Positions 54,726 through 62,155 of a DNA stretch of 64,000 nt are shown here, in pieces. Within the stretch, counting starts at the first letter, position 1; the number at the start of each line of letters is the position of its first letter. This stretch comes from Lawsonibacter asaccharolyticus (GTDB lineage Bacteria; Bacillota; Clostridia; Oscillospirales; Oscillospiraceae): contig BFBT01000001.1 in assembly GCA_003112755.1 (NCBI GenBank), positions 1,736,001-1,800,000 on the forward strand. The letters are read 5' to 3'. Made by a program: the position numbers and the translations under genes. Under the pieces are notes generated by a model. That model was not told where the DNA came from and searched no databases. It saw only the letters and a program-made list of their open reading frames with translations.

Positions 54726-54774
54726 GAAGAAATGAGATGGGTCCATGGGATTATTTCACATAGGGACCGGGCCC

Positions 54775-55029
54775 TCAGGTCCGCAGGACCCACTGGAGCA
54801 TCAGGAGCAGGCCCAGGCCAGGGACACCCAGCACACCCAGGATCAGGGCGTTGACTAGGTTCACCCCCAGCCCCAGTCCGATCTGGTTCAGCAGGGCCAG
54901 CGCTGCCAGCCCCATAGAGGAGCGCACCGCCAGCCGGAGCAGCCTGCCCAGCGGGCGGTGGAGCAGGAGCAGGGCGGCCAGCGCCACCATAACTGCCACG
55001 CCCCAGGCCCCGGCCAGGGAGCCGGTCAT
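54775..55029 (-). CDS. bofA: Pro-sigmaK processing inhibitor BofA family protein
   Basis: 84 residues with three hydrophobic stretches. The C-terminal NLVNALILGVLGVPGLGLLL is the signature of BofA, which in Bacillus holds the SpoIVFB protease inactive in the mother cell. Overlaps yaaL by four bases (ATGA), which matches the gene order recR-yaaL-bofA of Bacillus, though recR is absent here. Confidence 0.87.
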   Translation of the reverse strand: MTGSLAGAWGVAVMVALAALLLLHRPLGRLLRLAVRSSMGLAALALLNQIGLGLGVNLVNALILGVLGVPGLGLLLMLQWVLRT

Positions 55030-55265
55030 GGCTGGGCCTCCAGCTCCTTGACCCGGCGCAGCAGATAGTTGTACCGGGACTGGAGGGCATTGATCTCAAA
55101 AACATAGGATTCAATGAGATCTCCGTCCTCCGCACTGTTGAAGCCCCGGTAGGCCTGCTGGATCAGGGCCCGGGTGTGGGCCAGAGAGGTCAGGAGCTCC
55201 TGCCGCTCCACATTGTCAGCGCGCTCCAGACGGCGCAGGGAAAACATGCGGGCCGCTTCCGCCAT
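55026..55265 (-). CDS. yaaL: YaaL family protein (DUF2508)
   Basis: 79 residues, charged and helical (ERQELLTSLAHTRALIQQAY, ESYVFEINALQSRYNYLLRR). DUF2508/YaaL proteins usually accompany bofA. The ATG at 55265 follows AAAGGAGG. Function unknown. Confidence 0.82.
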   Translation of the reverse strand: MAEAARMFSLRRLERADNVERQELLTSLAHTRALIQQAYRGFNSAEDGDLIESYVFEINALQSRYNYLLRRVKELEAQP

Positions 55266-55328
55266 GAGATTGTCCTCCTTTCGGCCCCGGCACACCGGGG
55301 CACGGCTGGTCTTGTCCCTTGTCAATGA

Positions 55329-55358
55329 AAGGTATGATATAGTCTGGTCAAATATTCC
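55329..55358 (-). promoter_or_regulatory. SigE-like sporulation promoter for yaaL-bofA
   Basis: Minus strand GGAATATT (55358-55351) matches the SigE -35 consensus (GKMATATT), and CATACCTT (55336-55329) resembles its -10 with a 14-bp spacer. SigE, the early mother-cell factor, is expected for bofA. Confidence 0.55.
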
Positions 55359-55379
55359 ATTGATTAAACACACATAGGA

Positions 55380-55932
55380 GGAAAAGGAGGGGAGATACTA
55401 ACCCCGGACCGTGTATCAAACTTCCTGACCTGTGCTCCAGAGGGCCCGATGGCGAAAGGCGAAAAGGAGAACGGAGAACGCTGGGGCCGTCCCATCCGGG
55501 AGGGCTGAACAGCCGCCGGACTTTTCCGGCCCATCCTTTTTAAGCCGGTGCTGGACCGCTTTTGAGCCGCAGACCGGGTAGGGCGTGGGGGACCCCGCAG
55601 AAGGCGGGCCGACCCGCAATGCCGAAGCACCGTCCACACAGACCCAGTCCCTCCCCGTCCCGGACGGAGGAGCTGACAGAGTCAAAACGGGGCCGCCGGG
55701 ACACCGGCGGCCCCCTGAGACTGTCGGAAAAGTGGCTTTGCCGCTTTTGGAAGAAAGATGCAGTCTGCAAGTGTTTTGCTCGGCGCACATGTCGCCGGGG
55801 AAAACAGATCAGAACTTGATCCGCACCTGCGGGCGCAAGCTCTGCGAGGCTTTTTCCACAGACAGAGGGGGCCGCCGATATCCCGGCAGTCCCCTCTGCT
55901 GTTTCACAATAGTAAACCGAGAAAAAATAAAG
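55380..55932. other. Gene-free 550-bp region with strong hairpins
   Basis: No supported coding sequence on either strand. GGGGCCGCCGG/CCGGCGGCCCC around GACA (about 55692-55717) lies inside a longer imperfect GACAGAGTC/GAGACTGTC arm; a second hairpin CAGAGGGG/CCCCTCTG ends near 55901 and is followed by CTGTTTCAC. These could be terminators of an unrecognised RNA. It was compared by eye with RNase P, tmRNA, SRP and 6S RNA and matches none. Confidence 0.45.
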
Positions 55933-55983
55933 TTGACAATCCGGGGAAGCGGTAGTAAACTATTGCAGAAAAATGGTTTACAA
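55933..55983 (+). promoter_or_regulatory. bioB promoter with BirA-type operator
   Basis: TTGACA (55933-55938), 17-bp spacer, TAAACT (55956-55961). Overlapping the -10 is TAGTAAACT (55953-55961), an inverted match, seven of nine, to GGTTTACAA (55975-55983). This is the BirA half-site pattern; the 13-bp gap is shorter than the usual 15-16. Confidence 0.65.
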
Positions 55984-56001
55984 TTGAGAGAGGGGATAGG
56001 C

Positions 56002-56952
56002 GTGAAAAAGCTGGCAGTGGAGATCATCTCGGGCAGAAGGCTGAACCGCCGGGACGACCTGGCCGTCTTCCTGACGGCGGACCTGGAGGAGCTGCGGGCG
56101 GGAGCGGACCAGATCCGGCAGGCCCTGTGCGGGGACCGGGCGGACCTGTGCACCATCATCAACGGCCGGAGCGGCCGGTGCAGCGAGGACTGCAAGTTCT
56201 GCGCCCAGTCCTGCCACTACGGCACCCAGGTGGAGGAGTATCCCTTCCTCCCCCTGGAGAAGATCGTGGCGGAGTGCAGACGGAACGAGGCGGGGGGCGT
56301 CCACCGCTTCTCTATCGTCACCGCCGGGCGCAGCCTGAAGGGGATGGAGCTGGAGCAGGCCCTGGAGGCCTACGCCCGGCTGCATCGGGAGAGCGGGCTG
56401 AAGCTGTGCGCCTCCCACGGCCTCCAGACCGAGGAGGAGTTCCGGCGCATGAAGGAGGCGGGGGTGGAGCGCTGCCACGCCAATCTGGAGACCTCCCGGC
56501 GATACTTTCCACAGATGTGCACCACACACACCTATGAGGACAAGGTGACCAACATCCAACGGGCCCGGGCGGCGGGGCTGGAGGTGTGCTCCGGCGGCAT
56601 ACTGGGCATGGGAGAGAGCTGGGAGGACCGCCTGGACCTGGCGGTCAGCCTGGCAGAGCTGGAGATCAGCTCCATCCCGCTGAACCTCCTGCGGCCCATC
56701 CCGGGCACGCCCTACGAGGGGATGGAGCCCATTTCCAACGAGGACGTGCTGCGCACCGTGGCTTTTTTCCGGTACATCAACCCCACCGCATGGATCAGGA
56801 TGGCGGCGGGCCGGGGGCAGTTCCCGGACGGCGGAGCGGAGCTGTTCCGCTCTGGGGCCAACGCGGCCATCACCGGGGACATGCTCACCACCACCGGGAC
56901 CAGCATGGCGGGGGACCGGGCCATGCTGCTGGGACTGGGCTACCAGGTATGA
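56002..56952 (+). CDS. bioB: Biotin synthase
   Basis: 316 residues from a GTG at 56002 that follows GAGGGG. Radical SAM enzyme inserting sulphur into dethiobiotin. Cluster motif SGRCSEDCKFCAQSCHY, and later CSGGILGMGESWEDRLDLA, PLNLLRPIPGTPYEG and late ANAAITGDMLTTTG. The frame is open far upstream, but that part overlaps the promoter and operator. Followed by bioY at 54 bp. bioA, bioD and bioF are not nearby, so the cell may import precursors or hold them elsewhere. Confidence 0.93.
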   Translation: MKKLAVEIISGRRLNRRDDLAVFLTADLEELRAGADQIRQALCGDRADLCTIINGRSGRCSEDCKFCAQSCHYGTQVEEYPFLPLEKIVAECRRNEAGGVHRFSIVTAGRSLKGMELEQALEAYARLHRESGLKLCASHGLQTEEEFRRMKEAGVERCHANLETSRRYFPQMCTTHTYEDKVTNIQRARAAGLEVCSGGILGMGESWEDRLDLAVSLAELEISSIPLNLLRPIPGTPYEGMEPISNEDVLRTVAFFRYINPTAWIRMAAGRGQFPDGGAELFRSGANAAITGDMLTTTGTSMAGDRAMLLGLGYQV

Positions 56953-57006
56953 GCGACAGCGGGGCAGGAGAAACGCCCCAAACGACAAGGAAAGGAAATC
57001 AGAACT

Positions 57007-57582
57007 ATGAGCCACGAACCCATGACCGCCGGGGCGGTCCAGAAAAAGAGCAAGATCTACGGCCTGTCCATGACCGCGGTGATGGCGGCGGTGACCTGTG
57101 TCCTGGCGCCCATGTCCATCCCCATCGGACCGGTGCCCATCTCCTTCACAAATCTGGCCATCTACCTGTCTCTCTATCTGCTGGGGTGGAAGCGGGGGAC
57201 AGTGAGCTATCTGGTCTATGTGCTGATCGGCATGGTGGGCGTGCCGGTGTTCTCCGGCTTCACCGGCGGCATGGGCAGGCTGCTGGGCCCCACCGGGGGC
57301 TATATCGTGGGCTTCATCCCCATGGCACTGATCGCCGGCGCGGTCATTGACCGCTTCCGGAACCGGGGCATCCAGCTGGCCGGCATGATCGCGGGCACTG
57401 CAGTGTGCTATGCCTTCGGCACCGCCTGGTACTGCTTCCAGGCCGGTTCCTCCGTGGGGGCTGCCCTGGGGCTGTGCGTGTTCCCCTTCATCCCCGGCGA
57501 CCTGGTCAAAATGCTGATCGCCATGGCGCTGGGCCCCATGATCCGCTCCCGGCTGGAGAAAGCGGGACTGTATCGGGGATGA
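57007..57582 (+). CDS. bioY: Biotin transporter BioY (ECF S component)
   Basis: 191 residues with six hydrophobic helices. PISFTNLAIYLSLYLLGWKR, FTGGMGRLLGPTGGYIVGFI and the C-terminal FPFIPGDLVKMLIAMALG are BioY signatures. AAGGAAATC precedes the ATG. Works with the shared ECF ATPase module encoded elsewhere. Same operon as bioB and the same BirA-type operator. Confidence 0.93.
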   Translation: MSHEPMTAGAVQKKSKIYGLSMTAVMAAVTCVLAPMSIPIGPVPISFTNLAIYLSLYLLGWKRGTVSYLVYVLIGMVGVPVFSGFTGGMGRLLGPTGGYIVGFIPMALIAGAVIDRFRNRGIQLAGMIAGTAVCYAFGTAWYCFQAGSSVGAALGLCVFPFIPGDLVKMLIAMALGPMIRSRLEKAGLYRG

Positions 57583-57668
57583 CCAGCTTCTCTCAGCCGT
57601 CCGGCGGGGAGGCCCAGAGGACGGCGGCAGGCCCCGCATAAAACTAAATCATCCGGACAGGGCAGACA

Positions 57669-57704
57669 GCGGCGGCCGCTCTCTTAGAAGAGAGCGGCCG
57701 CCGC
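57669..57704 (+). terminator. Terminator of bioBY
   Basis: GCGGCGGCCGCTCTCTT and AAGAGAGCGGCCGCCGC form a perfect 17-bp stem with loop AG. No U run. Confidence 0.75.
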
Positions 57705-57720
57705 CTCCCTGTGCCGGAGG

Positions 57721-57749
57721 TTGACAGGCCAGACAAAGAGAGGTACAGT
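57721..57749 (+). promoter_or_regulatory. Promoter of the flavodoxin/ferredoxin gene
   Basis: TTGACA (57721-57726), 17-bp spacer, TACAGT (57744-57749). Confidence 0.7.
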
Positions 57750-57792
57750 GTCAGCAGGAAAACAAATTTTGGAGAGAAAGGCGGGCAGACCT

Positions 57793-58578
57793 ATGCTGCA
57801 GGGAAAGGTATATGGGGTGTATTTCAGCCCAACAGGGGGGACGAGAGCTTATGTTACGGCGCTGGCCGGGTTGCTCTCCTGCGAGGCGGAGGAGATCGAT
57901 CTGACGGCGCGGGAGGAGCGGGCGCGGGACCATGTCTTTGGCCCGGAGGATCTGGTGATCCTGGGGGCGCCGGTCTATGCGGGGCGGCTGCCCCAGCTGG
58001 AGGGCGGGATCTTTGAACGCCTGCGGGGGGACGGGACCCCGGCGGTCTTTAATGTGAGCTACGGCAACAGAGCTTTTGAGGACGCCCTGCTGGAGGAGCA
58101 GGACATCTGTCAGGCCCATGGATTCCACGGGATCGCGGCGGGGGCCTGGATCGCCCCTCACACCTTCTCCGGCCGCATCGGGGCCGGACGGCCGGATGGG
58201 GCGGACCTGGAAAAGGTGCGGGAATTTGCCGCGGGGGTCCGGGCGCTGCTGGAGCGGCCGGACTGGAGGACCTGCCGGCTCACGGTGCCGGGGGACCGGC
58301 CCTACCGGCCGGCCAGGCGGGTGGAGGTGCACCCCGCGGGGGACGAGAGCTGCACCCGATGCATGGCGTGTGTGTCCCGGTGCCCGGCGGGAGCCATCCC
58401 TCCGGAATCCCCCCGGAGCACTGACACGGGCCGCTGCATCTCCTGTCTGGCCTGTGTGAAAAGCTGTCCGGCGGGGGCGCGGGCGGTGGCCGGTCCGGCT
58501 TTTCCCAAGATGGTGGAGGGGCTGGAGGGGCGGCTGCTGTCCCCCCGCCGGGAACCGGAGCTGTATTACGGAAGGTGA
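57793..58578 (+). CDS. EFR1-type flavodoxin-ferredoxin fusion protein
   Basis: 261 residues. N-terminal flavodoxin-like domain (GVYFSPTGGTRAYVTALAG, VILGAPVYAGRLP) and C-terminal ferredoxin with two [4Fe-4S] motifs: CTRCMACVSRCPAGAI and CISCLACVKSCPAGAR. Members are electron carriers found in anaerobes. The ATG at 57793 lies after the predicted transcription start; the longer frame from 57721 would begin inside the promoter. Probably cotranscribed with the HAD remnant directly downstream. Confidence 0.85.
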   Translation: MLQGKVYGVYFSPTGGTRAYVTALAGLLSCEAEEIDLTAREERARDHVFGPEDLVILGAPVYAGRLPQLEGGIFERLRGDGTPAVFNVSYGNRAFEDALLEEQDICQAHGFHGIAAGAWIAPHTFSGRIGAGRPDGADLEKVREFAAGVRALLERPDWRTCRLTVPGDRPYRPARRVEVHPAGDESCTRCMACVSRCPAGAIPPESPRSTDTGRCISCLACVKSCPAGARAVAGPAFPKMVEGLEGRLLSPRREPELYYGR

Positions 58579-58583
58579 GACGA

Positions 58584-58750
58584 TGATCAAAACAGTTTTT
58601 AGACCTCTGCGGCACGGTGGCCTGTGAGGACGGGCCTGTCTTCTATGAGGTGATGCAGCGCACGGTCCCGGACGGCGTGGAGGAGATCCGGGATTTCAGG
58701 GGGCTGATGGAGCACCTGCCCCAGTTGTCCGGCGAAAAATCCAGCGAAAA
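58584..58750 (+). pseudogene. HAD-family hydrolase remnant with frameshift
   Basis: Five bases after the stop of the fusion-protein gene, ATG starts MIKTVF; one base is then missing in the GTTTTTAG run (58595-58602), and the +1 frame continues DLCGTVACEDGPVFYEVMQR. Together these read like a HAD motif I (normally MIKTVFLDLDGT) with the second Asp replaced by Cys. The remainder looks like a C-terminal piece (EIRDFRGLMEHLPQL), so most of the body is deleted. About 55 codons remain before the terminator. Confidence 0.5.
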
Positions 58751-58756
58751 AGCAGA

Positions 58757-58791
58757 CCGCGCCCCGGAAGACGTTCTCTTCCGGGGCGCGG
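58757..58791 (-). terminator. Terminator of the cinA group (bidirectional)
   Basis: CCGCGCCCCGGAAGA and TCTTCCGGGGCGCGG form a perfect 15-bp stem with loop CGTTC; on the minus strand TCTGCTTTTTCGC follows. Confidence 0.85.
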
Positions 58792-58811
58792 TGTTTGATC
58801 GGGGGGCGGGA

Positions 58812-60071
58812 TCAGTCCTCGAAGGGCAGGCCGCTGAGATAACGCCGGGCCAGATCAAAGGCGTGGTGGGCGGTCTGAGTACGCAGACGGGCACGGACTG
58901 GGCGGCTGCCCAGGTTCAGGGCGCGGACATGGGCGCCCTCGGCGGTGGAGATGGCCACGAAAGCGGTGCCTACCTCGTGGTCCCATTCGTCCTTTCCAGG
59001 GCCGGCCACGCCGGTGGCGGACAGGGCGATGTCGCAGCCCAGCAGCCTCCGGGCTCCATCGGCCATAGCCCGGGCCACCTCCGGGGAGACTGCGCCGAAC
59101 TGGTCCAGCAGGTGCTGGGGCACCCCCAGTACGCCCGCCTTCACCTCATTGGTGTAGGAGACCACCCCGCCCCGGAACACCTGGGAGGAGCCGGGGATGT
59201 CAGTGAGGCGCTTGGCCATCAGGCCGCCGGTGATGCTCTCGGCGCAGCCCAGGGTGAGGCCCTTCTCCCGAAGCAGGTCCTCCACCACCTCCTCCAGAGA
59301 GGAGACATCCACCCCGTACACCCGGGTGCCGAAGCGGGCCTTCAGCTCCTCCACCTTGGGCAGAAGCAGGGCCTGGGCCTGCTCCATGGTGGGTGCCTTG
59401 GCGGTGACCCGCAGCTCACACTCCCCCTCCTTGGCGTAAGGGGCCAGAGTGGGGTTGGACATGGCATTCATCTCGTCTCGGAGCTGGGCCTCCATCTGGG
59501 ACTCCCCGATGCCGAACAGCTTCAGGGTGTGGGAGGCGATGACTCCCTCGGACAGGGCCTGAAGGTAGGGGACCACCCGGTGCTGGAACATGGGACGGCA
59601 CTCGCTGGGGGGGCCGGGGAGCATGATGACGTGGCAGCCCTCCGCCTGGAAGGCGCAGCCTGGGGCGGTGCCCCAGTCGTTGACCAGGACGGTGCAGCCC
59701 TCGGGGAGCATGGCCTGCTGAAGATTGTTCTCCGTCATGGGCCGCCCGGTGCGGGCAAAATAATTCCGGATGCGCTGGGCAGAGGGCTCGTGGAACACCA
59801 GCTTCTTTCCAAACGCCTCGGCCAACACGTTTTTCGTCAGGTCATCACAGGTGGGGCCCAGCCCCCCGGTGGTGATGATGATATCAGCCCGCCCCTTAGC
59901 GGCAGCCACCGCCTCCCGGGCCCGCTGGGGGTTGTCCCCCACCACGGTGTGCCAGTAGACGTTCAGGCCCAGGGCGCTGAGCCCCTGGGAGAGGATCTGG
60001 GCGTCCAGGTTGACGATGTTGCCCAGCAGCAGCTCAGTGCCCACGGACAGGATCTCTACAGTATGAGACAT
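58812..60071 (-). CDS. cinA: CinA family protein (competence/damage-inducible)
   Basis: 419 residues. N-terminal MoCF-like domain (VEILSVGTELLLGNIVNLDA, TTGGLGPTCDDLTKNVLAEA) with pyrophosphatase activity in studied members, and a C-terminal PncC-type nicotinamide mononucleotide deamidase domain (CAESITGGLMAKRLTDIPGS, SATGVAGPGKDEWDHEVG). ATG follows GGAGG. First-order role is NAD recycling; the competence link is from Streptococcus and Bacillus. Confidence 0.93.
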   Translation of the reverse strand: MSHTVEILSVGTELLLGNIVNLDAQILSQGLSALGLNVYWHTVVGDNPQRAREAVAAAKGRADIIITTGGLGPTCDDLTKNVLAEAFGKKLVFHEPSAQRIRNYFARTGRPMTENNLQQAMLPEGCTVLVNDWGTAPGCAFQAEGCHVIMLPGPPSECRPMFQHRVVPYLQALSEGVIASHTLKLFGIGESQMEAQLRDEMNAMSNPTLAPYAKEGECELRVTAKAPTMEQAQALLLPKVEELKARFGTRVYGVDVSSLEEVVEDLLREKGLTLGCAESITGGLMAKRLTDIPGSSQVFRGGVVSYTNEVKAGVLGVPQHLLDQFGAVSPEVARAMADGARRLLGCDIALSATGVAGPGKDEWDHEVGTAFVAISTAEGAHVRALNLGSRPVRARLRTQTAHHAFDLARRYLSGLPFED

Positions 60072-60111
60072 GAAAAAGACCTCCAGGAAAATGAGATTGG
60101 CGGCGCTCCAG

Positions 60112-60834
60112 TCAGGGGGCGGGGGCTTCCGCCGCCCCGGCCCGGTCCAGGATCTGCTCTACCTGGCGCAGGTCCCGGATGTCATAGTCGATGCGGGGGT
60201 CTGCCGGGCGGGGCTCCCCCAGAGGGTTGTACCAGCAGCACAGGATGCCGGCGCTGCGTCCCCCCTGCATGTCGCTGGTGAGGGAGTCGCCCACGATCAT
60301 CACCTCGTCCCGGCAGCAGGGGCCGATCTGGGAGAATACCGCGTCAAAAAAGGCGGCCCCCGGCTTCTCGGTCCCCACGATCTCAGAGATGAAGACCCCG
60401 TCCAGCATCCGGTCCAGGCCGGAGCGGGACAGCTTCCGCTCCTGGGCGACCCGGGTGCCGTTGGTTACTGCGTACTGCCGTACCCGGCCCTTCAGCCGGG
60501 CCACCAGAGAACCGGCGTCATCCCGGAACACCACAGTGTCCCCCAGGCGCAGCTGGTACTCCTGGTTGAAAGCGGGGATGTCCCGGCAGTTCAGCCCCTC
60601 CTGGGCGAAAAACTCCTCAAAGCGGCCCAGCAGGACCTGGGGCTTGGTCAGCTCCCCCCGCTCCAGCCGCCGCCAGTAGGTCCGGTTGATCTGGGAGTAG
60701 CGTGCCAGCAGCTCCGGCGTGCAGGGGCCCATCTGAAAGGAGCGGAAGCAATCCTCCAGAGCCCGCCGCTCCGCTGCCGAGAAGTCCAGCAGCGTCCCGT
60801 CCACGTCCCAGAGGATCACGTTGATCTGTGCCAT
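60112..60834 (-). CDS. yjjG: YjjG-type noncanonical pyrimidine nucleotidase (HAD family)
   Basis: 240 residues. HAD motifs: ILWDVDGTLLDF (I), YAVTNGT (II), the lysine of GTEKPGAAFF (III) and VGDSLTSDMQGG (IV). The overall pattern fits YjjG, which dephosphorylates dUMP, dTMP and damaged pyrimidine nucleotides. AGGAGG lies six bases before the ATG. Forty bases upstream of cinA in the same direction. Confidence 0.85.
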   Translation of the reverse strand: MAQINVILWDVDGTLLDFSAAERRALEDCFRSFQMGPCTPELLARYSQINRTYWRRLERGELTKPQVLLGRFEEFFAQEGLNCRDIPAFNQEYQLRLGDTVVFRDDAGSLVARLKGRVRQYAVTNGTRVAQERKLSRSGLDRMLDGVFISEIVGTEKPGAAFFDAVFSQIGPCCRDEVMIVGDSLTSDMQGGRSAGILCCWYNPLGEPRPADPRIDYDIRDLRQVEQILDRAGAAEAPAP

Positions 60835-60851
60835 ATCGCGCCTCCTGTCCC

Positions 60852-62018
60852 TCAGACCTGGACCCGCTCGATGCTGTCCACCGCGGCTTGGATCAGCGCC
60901 TGGATGTCCAGCTTCTCCTCGGCGAACTCCACCTCGCCGGGCAGGGGCCGCAGACGAGGATGACGGGGCGTGAAGACGGTGCAGCAGTCCTCATAGGGGA
61001 GGATGGAGGTCTCGAAGGTGCCGATCTTCCGGGCGATCTGGACGATCTCCTCCTTGTCCATCCCCACCACAGGGCGCAGGATGGGCAGATCGACCACCGC
61101 GCCGGTGACCAGCATGGCGTCCATGGTCTGGCTGGCCACCTGGCCCAGGCACTCACCGGTGACCAGGGCCTTAGCCCCGCACCGCCGGGCCACCTCCTGG
61201 GCGATGCGCATCATGAAGCGGCGCATGATGACGGTGAACAGCTCCTCCGGGCAGGAGCGGCGCAGCTCCTCCTGGATGGCGGTGAAGGGCACCACGTGGA
61301 CGGTGAGCCGCCCGGTCCAGGGGGTGAGCAGGCGGGCCAGCTCCAGCACTTTCTCCTTGGCCTCGAGAGAGGTGTAGGGATAGGAGAAGAAGTGGACCAT
61401 GTCCAGGGCCACCCCCCGCTTTGCGATCATCCAACTGGCCACAGGGGAGTCGATGCCCCCGGAGAGCAGAGAGACGGCCCGGCCGTTGATGCCCACAGGC
61501 AGGCCGCCGGCGCCGGGCTGGGGCTGGGTGTGGACGTAAGCGGCGTAGTCCCTCACTTCCACGTAGACGGTGAGTTCGGGATGGTGGACGTCCACCTCCA
61601 GGTTGTCATAGGCCTCATGGAGCTCCCCGCCCACATACTGGCTGAGCTGGATGGAGGTCATGGGGAAGGTCTTGTCTGCCCGCTTGGTCTCCACCTTAAA
61701 GGTGCGGGCGGCGCGGAGCTGGTCGTCCAGAAATTCCTTGGCGCAGGCCAGGATGGCGTCCTTGTCCTTCCCGCAGGGGCGGGCCAGGGACAGACCCACG
61801 ATGCCGAACACGTGCTTCAGGGCCTCATAGGCCCCCTCCACATCGCAGCCCTCGCCTATGGGCTCCACGTAGGTGGCCGACTGCCGGGTGTACACCCGGA
61901 ACTGGCCGAAGGGACGGAGACGGCGGTGGAGGTTGGCCTGGAGCTTGTCCTCGAAGCTGCGGCGGTTGAGCCCCTTGAGGACCATCTCACCCAGCTTGAG
62001 CAGAATGATTTCGTTCAT
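60852..62018 (-). CDS. thiI: tRNA 4-thiouridine synthase ThiI
   Basis: 388 residues, without the C-terminal rhodanese domain of the enterobacterial enzyme. N-terminal ferredoxin-like and THUMP parts (LLKLGEMVLKGLNRRSFEDK; RQSATYVEPIGEG), PP-loop AVSLLSGGIDSPVASWM near residue 180, and YEDCCTVFTPRHPRLRP near the end. The ATG at 62018 has AAAGGA upstream. A cysteine desulfurase, often found next to thiI, is absent here. Confidence 0.93.
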   Translation of the reverse strand: MNEIILLKLGEMVLKGLNRRSFEDKLQANLHRRLRPFGQFRVYTRQSATYVEPIGEGCDVEGAYEALKHVFGIVGLSLARPCGKDKDAILACAKEFLDDQLRAARTFKVETKRADKTFPMTSIQLSQYVGGELHEAYDNLEVDVHHPELTVYVEVRDYAAYVHTQPQPGAGGLPVGINGRAVSLLSGGIDSPVASWMIAKRGVALDMVHFFSYPYTSLEAKEKVLELARLLTPWTGRLTVHVVPFTAIQEELRRSCPEELFTVIMRRFMMRIAQEVARRCGAKALVTGECLGQVASQTMDAMLVTGAVVDLPILRPVVGMDKEEIVQIARKIGTFETSILPYEDCCTVFTPRHPRLRPLPGEVEFAEEKLDIQALIQAAVDSIERVQV

Positions 62019-62155
62019 TATGTGTAAGATCCTTTCCATCGATTCGCTTCACAGGCATTATATCGGAAAGCGCCGGGGATGTCCAGCGGGAGCGGAGAAA
62101 GTCTCGGATCTGTCCGGGGATGTCCCTCCGGCGCGTGCCCTATGCAGGGCGCATT

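Noticed and set aside
55380..55932. RNase P RNA, tmRNA, SRP RNA or 6S RNA
   Set aside because: Searched by eye for the conserved cores (for instance GAGGAAAGTCC of RNase P, the tmRNA ends, the SRP domain IV loop); none present.
60852..62018. Thiamine-type ThiI with rhodanese domain
   Set aside because: The protein ends after the PP-loop domain; no rhodanese active-site Cys loop is present.
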